This document shows positions 13,401 to 22,863 of a stretch of 64,000 nt of DNA, one piece after another. This DNA is from Cyclina sinensis (Eukaryota > Mollusca > Bivalvia > Venerida > Veneridae): NCBI GenBank assembly GCA_012932295.1, contig JAAONU010000123.1, positions 1,984,001 to 2,048,000 of the forward strand, given 5' to 3'. Position 1 is the stretch's first letter. Each line of letters begins with the position of its first letter. The translations under genes and the position numbers were made by a program. A model generated the notes under the pieces. It was not told the origin of the DNA. It did no database searches and worked only from the letters and a program-made list of their open reading frames with translations.

Positions 13401-16400
13401 TAGTGAAGGTAAAATGTCTTCATGTTCTCCAGCAAGTCTGAAATGAAGATTGCAGTATATTTAGAACAAAGTATTACTACATCTTACTAGACTTTAGTTT
13501 GTTTAAGCCTATTTATTATACGTCAATTTGGAAACAAGTTCTTGCAGTTTTCATTAATCTCTCTCGATTTGTACCTTGTGAGTTAAAACCAGTACTAGAG
13601 ACGGTGCAATGCAGAAAAACTTGTGCTTTTTTGTGTGTTTTTATTGGGTGGTCAGTCCACCTTACAAGTATTCCTGGGTACCCAAAACTAGCCAATCTCT
13701 GCACTAGCAACTGACTGCTTCTTCACTTGAACCAGAGGTGAGGGACAAATAACTTCTAGAAACACTGTCTGGAATATCAGAAATTTTCATTCTGCAAGGG
13801 TAAATCAAGAAGTTAGTGCAAAACTATGGTATCTCCTACAACTCTTTAGCACTGACTCCTTGTTATGCTTCATCTGTCCTCTGTTCAAATATCATGTACT
13901 TCTACAAGCAGAACTCTAACTCATAATTAAATCTACTTTCTGAAAGGCAAACATTAAAATAGCATCTTTATAAACACTGAAGAGCTTTAAGTGTCAATTT
14001 ACCATTAAAAGGTAGAATCTGGTAGTCTGGTATATGCCTCTTTAATGACCACCATTTTCCTCTAAGCCACTGCGGTGATCTTGCACTGAAAAAAAGAATA
14101 TGCGTGCCATAAAAATTACAGCAATTGATTTCTGTTCATCTGTTTTCAAACGAAATGACTCATAGACATGGATTGTGCCATTTCCGTCACACCAGGAAAA
14201 TGAAAAAAAAAAAAAAAAATCAAGTGAAGCTTTTTTTACAGTCTTAAAATTTCCTTCTCAATTCCACTGAAAATATTTACGAGTTTGTGTTGCATTTGGT
14301 TCAAGAATGTACACATCAAAAGTCTCAGTTATGTGTTTGCGGTATTTTAGTATCACTTCAAGGAAAAAACAACTGAAGTGATAATATGTAGATGAAACTG
14401 AGGAACAAATTGCAATTACTGACAAGAAATCTCATCTGAACTGTCTTTAAACATTTTACCAGTTACCTGAAATCAAACTGCCTTGACCTTGCATCAATAC
14501 TCTACCAAAATAGAATTATTTATCACTACAATACATTAGAAGAGGATAAAACTTCAGTGAAGGATGTTTCACAGCCAGTTTGTAACACTTTACCTTTCCC
14601 AGTGTCTTGCCATTTCATCCCAGTCTATTTCTGTATCATCAGCCACATTTAACTTGGCAACTCTATAACATCAAGATAAAAAAATAAAGTTACACCAACA
14701 TTTCATTGTGAATATTATGTTTGATTAACAGAGGTATTCCATTAGTTATAACTGTCAAGCATCAAGTGACTAACGTCTTTGGTAAAGTTGCTGACTTCAT
14801 ATTACATGGTTTCTAGCCAGGCTTCCAACACTTATGACTTAAGTCATAAAGGTGGCGGCTTCATGGAAAATGGAGTTCTAGTACAGGTCCTCTCCAGGAT
14901 GGTTAGGTTAACTGCCTGCCTGGTATTACTTTAGACTGTTAGAGAGCATTAAACTCAATTAAACCTATCAAGCATTCTAATAGTATGAAGAAGCACATTT
15001 TATTTGAAGATATGCAAGGAAGATCTTTTTAATCAGTGATATGGGTCAAGGCTGAAGATTTGCCTCTTAACCGATCAGCTGGTCCTAGGCCACTTAACAC
15101 CAACACTTGCTCAAAGAAACATATTTCTCTGTTTCGTTATGTAAATATCACCATGATATAAAGTATTGTAACCATGGTAACCTGATAATGAGATTCATGT
15201 CTTCCTCCCTGGTCCATTCTTTACCCCCTTTCATCTTCCAGTTCATGTAGTTAAGCCATTTTGTCCTGCACTGTTTCTCAGACCGAGTTATAACTTTCTC
15301 TGACACCAGGGCCCAGGACAAGCCATGAACTATGTCATCACCTGAAATCAATATGTACAGTCTAAAAATAAGCACTGTGTGTTATGCTCTCAAATACTGA
15401 AAAGTCTGCTTCTCTCATATATACTGAAGAACTATACACAGATTATAATAAATTTTCTCAAAAGTATCTTTATGCTCTTAACATGAGCAGTAGAAAAGTG
15501 ACATCCAATTCATTCATATTTCATTAAAGAATGATCATGTAAATGTAGTAATGAGCAGTTAAATAAACACAGTAATAAACAGTAAAATGAACACTGAAAA
15601 GAGTAGTAAAATGAACACAGTAATAATGAACAGTAAATTAATGAGCAGTGACATTTACAAAGTGATGAACAGTAACATTAACACATTAATGAGAGGCAAA
15701 AATGAACACAGTAATATGCAGTAAAATAAACAAAGCAATGAACAATAAATTAAACAAAATAATGAACAGTGAACCCTATCTGAGGGTTGGAGGGGAGGGG
15801 GTACATCAGGCTGAAAAGTTGGGAGGGGATTTGGCAAAATTCTGCAAAAACAAAACCACAGGTGCATAATTTTGTCTGCTTATAAACATTCCTGTAAATT
15901 TGCATTAGTGTAACTCATATACTTTGGGAGATATGCACAACACAAAATTTGTGGCTGACATGCAGAGTTTAAATAAGTCAAGGCCCACAACTCTGCTATT
16001 GTAGGTTTCTTCAAAAACAAAACAACAGGTGCATAACAACATGTGCTGAATAACATTTCTGTAAAGTTTCATGACTCTATCTTGAATACTTTTTGTGATA
16101 AGCCCAACACAAGATTTGTGAAAGACGGATGAACAACACTGCCAAAAACAATATCTCTCTCCCATAAATATGAACACAATAATGAACAGTAGATTAGCAA
16201 TACAATGAACACAGTAATGTGCTATCTATACTAGGAGTTATACCTGGTCTGCCACCTGTCAGTTCATACACAGCCTCTGTCAGACGTTTTTCCTCCTCTG
16301 GCAGCCATTTTCCTGAGTTACACGTCTCTTTCATCAACCTACACTTGTCTTTCACAGATGATGCACTGCGGCCCAATGCTTGACCTATAGTTGCCCAGTC

Positions 16401-19400
16401 ATTACCATGCTTAGCTCTCAATCTACAAGGATATGATTTTATCCTGAATTAATATCTGGCATAAAATAATCTACATTACACCTAGTATCAATATGTCTGA
16501 ATTCTTTTTGCAATTTATAAACTACATTTTCATGTATAATCATGGCAATTTTAAGCAATATTAGTTAAATGTGTACATGCACAGAAAGAGTAACCTAAAC
16601 CTTGCACAAGACATCCTTAAATCTTAGAAATCTATTTCTAGAAATTTGGTGTACAAATTAGCAATCCTAGTTTGCACTTAATACATACTCTTTCAGTTTA
16701 AGTTTCTCCTCACAGCTGTATTTGCCCATGTGGTTTTTCTGATCATACATTCGAGTTACTCTTCTGTATACAGAGAATAGTGGCCGCTGCAACCCCTTGG
16801 CTATAGTGCGGTAGAACTGTTTCCTGTCATCCTTAGTCATTTCAAATATGATTTCTGTTGGGTCACTGATCTTGTGGTCCTGAAAATAGAATGTGACCTT
16901 TGTGGATTAATCATCATTACCTCTGGCAGGTCATAGTGTAACAATCTTTCACTTACAGGTAACTTTATCCAGTTTCTGTAATTTTCTTAAAATTCAAACA
17001 AACTGTGCAAACAATTTTAAATCTTCGCTCTTCTAACTTTTCTTACAATGAGAGGCCATCATATCTTAGCCCTTAGGCCTAAAAAAAAAAATAGTGTTGT
17101 TAGGGTAACATGCTCTCTAGGATTAGGTAGGGTAGGTAGGGATTTTTTTTTTTTTTTTTTTTTTTACCATTATAGACATTTGGTCTTCATGGGTAGATCA
17201 GCTCAAACCATTCTGGCTCCTCAAACCTATGATCCCGCAATTGATTGACAAGTTACAAGGTAACAGTTGTAATGCAAAGTGGTGTAATGCAACCATATTT
17301 AACCATTAGCTAGTCAATGCAAGCTAAAGCTTTAATATTGCGACTACAGGTTCCTGCTAGTATAGAACAATTAGGCACAAGAACATCATTTCCAACTCTT
17401 CAAATAACATCTCTGACGAAATAATTTTAGACTCCCGACGTTCTGCAGTGTGATGGCGATCACACGCAGTTTTATACACATTGACTATCTATCTATCTAT
17501 TTGAGCTTATTTACCGTCAGAACCGGTTGCCCATATGACCGACGCCCCCTAAAGAGATTAGTTATTTTATGTTATGGGGGTAGTGCAAGATACAGAAAGC
17601 ATCCCACACATTGACGACCTGAGCCGCCATTTTGTTACTTTGCGGCGATAAAATCCGTCCGTACCGTACCATACCATACCGTACCTCTACAATACGAAGT
17701 GCAGCAATTTTTTTTTTTTTGACAGACCTAAAAAAAACAGTAGGGTCGGGCATATTTTTAGGTAGGGTCGGGTGACCCTAACAGAACAATTTTTTTTTTT
17801 AGGCCTTACTCACACTAGCCACTAAAAGTAAGACAAGGGGCTTCATCTCATGTTTTGTCGTAATCAGCTCTCAATGCATTTTAACAACCTTATGTTTTGC
17901 ACTTACACTGCAGTACTCAGAAATGTTTGCCTGAAGGAGGTCCACCTCATCCTTTGTCCACTGACCTTGTTTCCAGGTTGCACCTGAAGTAATGTACACA
18001 AGCAACTGAACTTAACTTTTATTACATATTTTTCTCAAAAAAACTGAAATTGTTTTCAATAATGTTTAAGAGAAATAAAACACTAAAAGGATGTATTCAC
18101 CCACTGTAACTTTAATATCACATCTCCATGAATTTTGTCATTTTCATCATCTTCTTCATCACCACATAATCACCTTATCCATATCTAAACAATTTTGTTA
18201 GTGACAACATATGCACAAGATATGATAAAGACTTCTTACTTTCAGGAGAGATGTTATAGATAATAGCTTGTTGCAGCTTTAAGAAATTCAGTCTGCATAA
18301 AAAAATAAACAGTAACAGGTACTGACCTGAGCTCTGTAAATGCTAACAGGTACTAAACTGAGCTCTGTAAACAGTAACAGGCACTGAACAGAGCTCTGTA
18401 AACAGTAACAGGAACTGACCTGAGCTCTGTAAACAGTAACAGGAACTGACCAGAGCTCTGTTAACAGTAACAGTTACTGACCTGAGCTCTGTAAACAGCA
18501 GCAGGTACTGACGTGAGCTCTGTAAACAGCAACAGGAACTGATGTGAGCTCTGTAAACAGCAACAGGTACTGACGTGAGCTCTGTAAACAGCAACAGGTA
18601 CTGATGTGAGCTCTGTAAACAGCAACAGGTACTGACGTGAGCTCTGTAAACAGCAACAGGTACTGATGTGAGCTCTGTAAACAGCAACAGGTACTGATGT
18701 GAGCTCTGTTAACAGCAACAGGTACTGATGTGAGCTCTGTAAACAGCAACAGGTACTGATGTGAGCTCTGTAAACAGCAACAGGTACTGACGTGAGCTCT
18801 GTCAAAAGCAACAGGTACTGATGTGAGCTCTGTAAACAGCAACAGGTACTGACGTGAGCTCTGTAAACAGCAACAGGTACTGATGTGAGCTCTGTAAACA
18901 GCAACAGGTACTGATGTGAGCTCTGTAAACAGTAACAGGTACTGACGTGAGCTCTGTTAACAGTAACAGGAACTGACCTGAGCTCTGTAAACAGCAACAG
19001 GTACTGATGTGAGCTCTGTAAACAGCAACAGGTACTGACGTGAGCTCTGTTAACAGCAACAGGTACTGATGTGAGCTCTGTTAACAGCAACAGGTACTGA
19101 TGTGAGCTCTGTAAACAGCAACAGGTACTGATGTGAGCTCTGTAAACAGCAACAGGAACTGACCTGAGCTCTGTAAACAGCAACAGGTACTGATGTGAGC
19201 TCTGTAAACAGCAACAGGTACTGACGTGAGCTCTGTAAACAGCTACAGGTACTGACGTGAGCTCTGTAAACAGCAACAGGTACTGATGTGAGCTCTGTAA
19301 ACAGCAACAGGTACTGACGTGAGCTCTGTAAACAGCAACAGGTACTGACGTGAGCTCTGTAAACAGCAACAGGTACTGATGTGAGCTCTGTAAACAGCAA

Positions 19401-22400
19401 CAGGTACTGATGTGAGCTCTGTAAACAGCAACAGGTACTGATGTGAGCTCTGTAAACAGCAACAGGTACTGACGTGAGCTCTGTCAAAAGCAACAGGTAC
19501 TGACCAGAGCTCTGTAAACAGCAACAGGTACTGACGTGAGCTCTGTAAACAGCAACAGGTACTGACGTGAGCTCTGTAAACAGTAACAGGTACTGACCTG
19601 AGCTCTGTAAACAGTAACAGGTACTGACGTGAGCTCTGTTAACAGTAACAGGAACTGACCTGAGCTCTGTAAACAGTAACAGGTACTGACGTGAGCTCTG
19701 TAAACAGTAACAGGCACTGACCTGAGCTCTGTAAACAGTAACAGGTACTGACCTGAGCTCTGTAAACAGTAACAGGTACTAACCTGAGCTCTGTAGAATA
19801 TTCTTATCATCTCTGGTGGTGAACCAGGCCTGGGAGATATCTGATTTCAGTAACTGATTACGCTTTTCCTGATTTCTTATAGCTGCATTCTCACTTGTAA
19901 GTTCTGCCTGTAATAGTTAGAAAGTATACAATAAGGACAATCAGTGATCACATGTGTCGCCTGATGATGGGCAATTAAACAGTAGTATTGAGAGGTGATT
20001 GGACAGTTTGTAGGCTAAAACGCATTTTTTTATTCAAGGGCCATAACTCAGCAAAAAATCATTCAACCAAAAAACCTGTAAGACATTAGCAAGTACTTGA
20101 GGTACAGAAAAATCCTGTAACATTTCATTTAAATTGCTTTAGTAGTATAAGAGAAATAGTCCAGACAAACTTCAAAAATAAAAATCATTAAAGGGTCATA
20201 ATTCAGACAAAAATCATTGAACTGGAAAATGCTGACGATATGCGTAACTTGGTACTGATTATTCCTGTAAAGTTTGGATGAAATTACACCAGTAGCTTCT
20301 GAGTAGTCCGGACAAGTTTTGTGACAGATGGACGGACAGACGACGGAGAAGTGATCCCTTTATGTCGAGGCTACTTTGTAGCTGGCGACACAAAAACTGT
20401 CCTAATATGACCTAAAAATCAAAATAGCTGAATAAAGTTATTATCTGTGTCTTTTTTTATCTTCAACAACTGGAGTACTATGCATCACCTAAAGTATTTA
20501 ATTTATGACTTTTGAATTCTGAAAGTTACTTTATAAGAAGACTAGGACACTATTTTAAACCCTCTGAGTGACAGTACATGAAACTGGACAACCTCAGAAT
20601 CTGTAAATCTGAAAATTAATAACATAGTTTTTTTTTCTTTGTCTTGTACATGAAATTATACATATAATTATATGTCATATTTTTCAAAGTAATGACTTCA
20701 GTATTTTAACCTAGAACTTTTAGGATATGCAAGCATTCAAAAAACACTGGTACAAGTGAAATGATTAAAGATAGTGTTCACTTCTGTTTATTTCTCTATA
20801 GAATGTGAAAGAAATGAGAGCAAAATCCACAGAACTCTGTCCTTGTTACCTCCCCTGAACACCTACCTGTTTAGCTTGATACTGGTGCTCACTGGATTGC
20901 TTTGTACCATCAACACAATCATCAGGCACATCACCTACAATATAACAAATATATCGTAAAATTTAAAACAAAGTTTCATTTATAAAGCACTGATTAATTT
21001 GTTAGCAATGTCAATTTTCTATCAGTGACCAACAAAAGTTCATGTAAAAAGCAACCAAAGTAAATAAGGGAATAATATAGTTTTTATAACTGCTCCCACC
21101 AAGAAATGAAAGAATCAAAATCACTACATATTTCTGTGCCAGACAGACTAAATGTGAAACAAAATACTTTCTTTTGGAACATGTGAATATTCTATACATG
21201 TACATGGAACTATTTTGAGTATAGTGTTACATTTTGTTTCAACAGTTCTATACTGGTAATTTGTACGGGGATCTTTCAAACTATCATAATTAATTTTTTT
21301 CCAATAGTATATAGTATTAAAATGGAATAAACTTTTATATCTCAAACATACTTACCAGCAACAGTTAAGATATAAGACTGCCCGTCTTCACCTTGCATGC
21401 GAAATCTTTTGTAGGCTGGTTCCCCTGGGTTTGTGTCATCCTCAGGTAATGGTTCCAGTGTTCCTACACCCCATGTTGCTGTAACATGATAACTGTGTTT
21501 CAGATTTCTGCTAACAAAACTTTCTCCAGCAAAAATAAGGAGATAAACAAGCAAAACCTAACAAAATTAAAGCATATCAGTATAAAATTGCATTATACTT
21601 CCTTGCAATCTAAACAAAGATCTTTTCAGCTATATTTCAATATCAACTATGATATAATTATGTAGTTATTTTTAATCATATGTTACATTTTCAACTATAT
21701 AAAGTGATATGTTGTTCTGACAGCCAGAGAGACAAACAGTAAAATAATGCAGCATTTTTCTTCCATAAATTATTTCTGAGATTCCACGACAGTCTGAAAT
21801 ATGTTAATACCATTTCCTGAAGGTGTTACAATAAGCAATTGTTTTCCATCTTTTACATCTTTGTCACCTCTTATTTCTTCGACTATATCAGTTGAATGAA
21901 CTGACTCCAGATCACTGGAGTCCACTTGTAATATTGTATCACCATCATTTCCTGAAAAACAACAACAACAAAAAAACAGTAAACTTGTACAAGATAACGT
22001 AACCACTAACCAGGCTTTAGTCTAGTAGTCTGTGAATGATTCAATAATACTAAACAATTAACTTCTAATTACTTTAAACAGTTCTGTGAGTTTTGTGTTC
22101 TGTATTTTCTGTTCTCATAACTGCTTAGAATGTAACTTCTCATAATAATCTGAAAATAACATTTCTTGTGTACTAAGATATAGTAAATACAGACATAAAA
22201 TGGCAGTTATATAACAAAATTTTAAAGTTTTTTTTTTTTTCAAAATTGCATACTGTCAGACCATTGGCAGATCATTCATCTTTTTAAAGCCAGTGCAGGG
22301 TATATTTTCTGGAAAAAAGTGACCAGTATTAGATTAACAAACCAGTACTGAATGCTAGTTTGGTACTGTTATTTTCATTTGGTTCAGAACATAAACTGGA

Positions 22401-22863
22401 GAACAAAATGACACCGTAGAACTTTAAGACAATACACTAGACAACAAAGCAATTTCATCAGTTAATAGCATTGTTTCAACAGAACTAAAATGACCCCATT
22501 ATGCTAATTCTATAAAAGAAAATAATACCTGCAAATATACACATTTGTTTAGACACATACATAGGGAAGAGAATATCTAACTGATTTTTTTTCATACTGA
22601 TTTAAAATTACCAGTATTTTTTTTTTAATCATAAATACTAATTCATTTATGCCTGGTCACCATAGAAGGTTTTCCAACTTAGTTACAACACTTTTCATTC
22701 ACCAAATACCTGTAAGTATCTCATGCTGAGCTATGGTAGCAAGAGTTTGTGTTGTGTCACTGATGGCTGTAGACAAGTCACTTGCAATCAAGTGTACTGA
22801 CACTGATGGTGTGGACAGAGAGTCTGAATGGTTGTTGTTACTGTCATCATCTCCATCATTCAT
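7464..22863 (-). CDS. DMTF1: Cyclin-D-binding Myb-like transcription factor 1, 17 coding exons
   Basis: Exons (minus): 22863-22710, 21951-21811, 21478-21356, 20934-20867, 19907-19784, 17983-17907, 16879-16689, 16422-16244, 15341-15182, 14662-14594, 14085-14003, 13437-13303, 12855-12671, 11246-11099, 10060-9984, 8930-8819, 7546-7464. All phases agree: 702 codons plus stop (human 760 aa). Conserved blocks in order are SQAWFTTR (~187-194), TWKQGQWTKDEVDLL (~206-220), and FEMTKDDRKQFYRTIA. Then come Myb-type repeats: KHGNDWATIGQALGRSASSVKD (split as KHGNDWATIGQ / ALGRSASSVKD), GKWLPEEEKRL...RSEKQCRTKWLNYMNWK, and EWTREEDMNLI...RSPQWLRGKWW. The acidic, Ser/Thr/Gln-rich flanks are poorly conserved, as in the family. 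Vertebrate DMTF1 is a nuclear activator that binds D-type cyclins; whether the targets are shared is unknown. The ATG lies one base after a 3' splice site, so an untranslated 5' exon lies upstream, between 22.9 and 25.35 kb. Confidence 0.95.
7718..8423. mobile_element. hAT-type MITE, 706 bp, in DMTF1-TMEM243 3' region of intron 16
   Basis: Termini TAGGGATGGCAACGAGTA and, in reverse complement, a closely similar end (GCCATCCCTA) bound the element. Perfect 8-bp direct repeats GTAATAAA flank it at 7710-7717 and 8424-8431, the length made by hAT transposases. Inner termini carry repeated ACTCGATCG/CGAGTACTCG motifs. No transposase is encoded, so it is non-autonomous. It lies in the last intron of DMTF1. 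Confidence 0.85.
9322..9800 (-). repeat. Truncated copy of the GCTCACCTGAGC repeat
   Basis: It begins ACAAGAGGGCCATGATGGCC, the reverse complement of the end of the element at 29375-31337. It continues with two degenerate internal units ('AGACAAAAAG', 'TATATAAGCCTA', 'CAATTGACCCC'). It lies in DMTF1 intron 15 and is about one quarter the length of the copy in SUCLG2. Confidence 0.65.
10383..11003 (-). repeat. Dispersed repeat with three ~157-bp internal units
   Basis: Outer ends TATGTCTCCCCCC (10383-10395) and GGGGGGAGACATA (10991-11003) are inverted copies. Inside are three tandem units of about 157 bp (anchors at 10448, 10605 and 10762), each with a 'GACCTTGACCTTGAGACACC' core. A degenerate GACGGACG microsatellite follows at about 10906-10953. 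The overlapping open frames here are by-products of the repeat. It lies in DMTF1 intron 14. Confidence 0.7.
11632..12627. mobile_element. hAT-type MITE, 996 bp, in DMTF1 intron 13
   Basis: It starts TAGGGATGGC and ends with CATCCCTA. Perfect 8-bp target duplications ATTCAAAG lie at 11624-11631 and 12628-12635. Subterminal regions carry repeated GAACGTTCGAAT-type palindromes on both sides. It shares its TAGGGATGG terminus with the element at 7718, but the interior is different. No transposase is seen. Confidence 0.85.
15548..16218. repeat. Degenerate AT-rich minisatellite split by a dispersed repeat
   Basis: Units like ATGAACAGTAAAATGAACAC recur with variable spacing at 15548-15775 and again at 16170-16218. 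Between them (about 15776-16169) sits a dispersed repeat with two 'CAAAACCACAGGTGCATAA'-like units and a terminal 'AAAGACGGATGAACAACACTG' stretch. The arrangement suggests insertion into a pre-existing minisatellite within DMTF1 intron 8. Confidence 0.5.
17076..17805. mobile_element. PIF/Harbinger-type MITE, 730 bp, in DMTF1 intron 6
   Basis: The inverted termini are GGCCTAAAAAAAAAAAT followed about 10 nt in by GTTAGGGT on both sides. They are flanked by TTA at 17073-17075 and 17806-17808, matching the 3-bp TWA target preference of Harbinger elements. Internal subterminal repeats of GTAGGGTCGGG type occur. No transposase is encoded. Confidence 0.7.
18317..19795 (-). repeat. 31-bp minisatellite seeded from a DMTF1 exon edge and splice donor
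   Basis: I counted 48 occurrences of GAGCTCTGT at 31-bp spacing on the plus strand. On the coding (minus) strand a unit reads TTTACAG-AGCTCAG-GTCAGT-ACCTGTTACTG. The last unit (19784-19795) is the real 3' end of DMTF1 exon 5 with its donor, so the array is an amplification of the exon edge into the intron. Units near both ends keep AG|GTCAGT. Central units mostly read ACGTCAGT or ACATCAGT, which weakens or destroys the donor. Because 31 is not a multiple of 3, all frames stay open across long stretches and give spurious ORFs up to 333 codons. Confidence 0.92.
19953..20392. mobile_element. MITE-like repeat with TGTGTCGCC termini
   Basis: TGTGTCGCC at 19953-19961 and its reverse complement GGCGACACA at 20384-20392 bound about 440 bp. 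Internal units contain 'AAGGGCCATAACTCAGC'/'AAGGGTCATAATTCAGAC', and a 'GATGGACGGACAGACGACGG' tract lies near the right end. It lies in DMTF1 intron 4. Target duplications were not resolved. Confidence 0.55.

Noticed and set aside
18343..19810. Overlapping repetitive minus-strand frames up to 333 codons (LLFTELTSVPVAVYRAH-type)
   Set aside because: They are translations of a 31-bp tandem repeat that happens to lack stops in all three frames. The array lies in a DMTF1 intron and has no start context or homology.
21770..21810. Reading DMTF1 exon 2 on to the in-frame stop just past 21810
   Set aside because: A strong donor (AAATG|GTATTA) at 21811/21810 joins in phase to the next exon at 21478 and keeps the frame open; the read-through would end the protein early.
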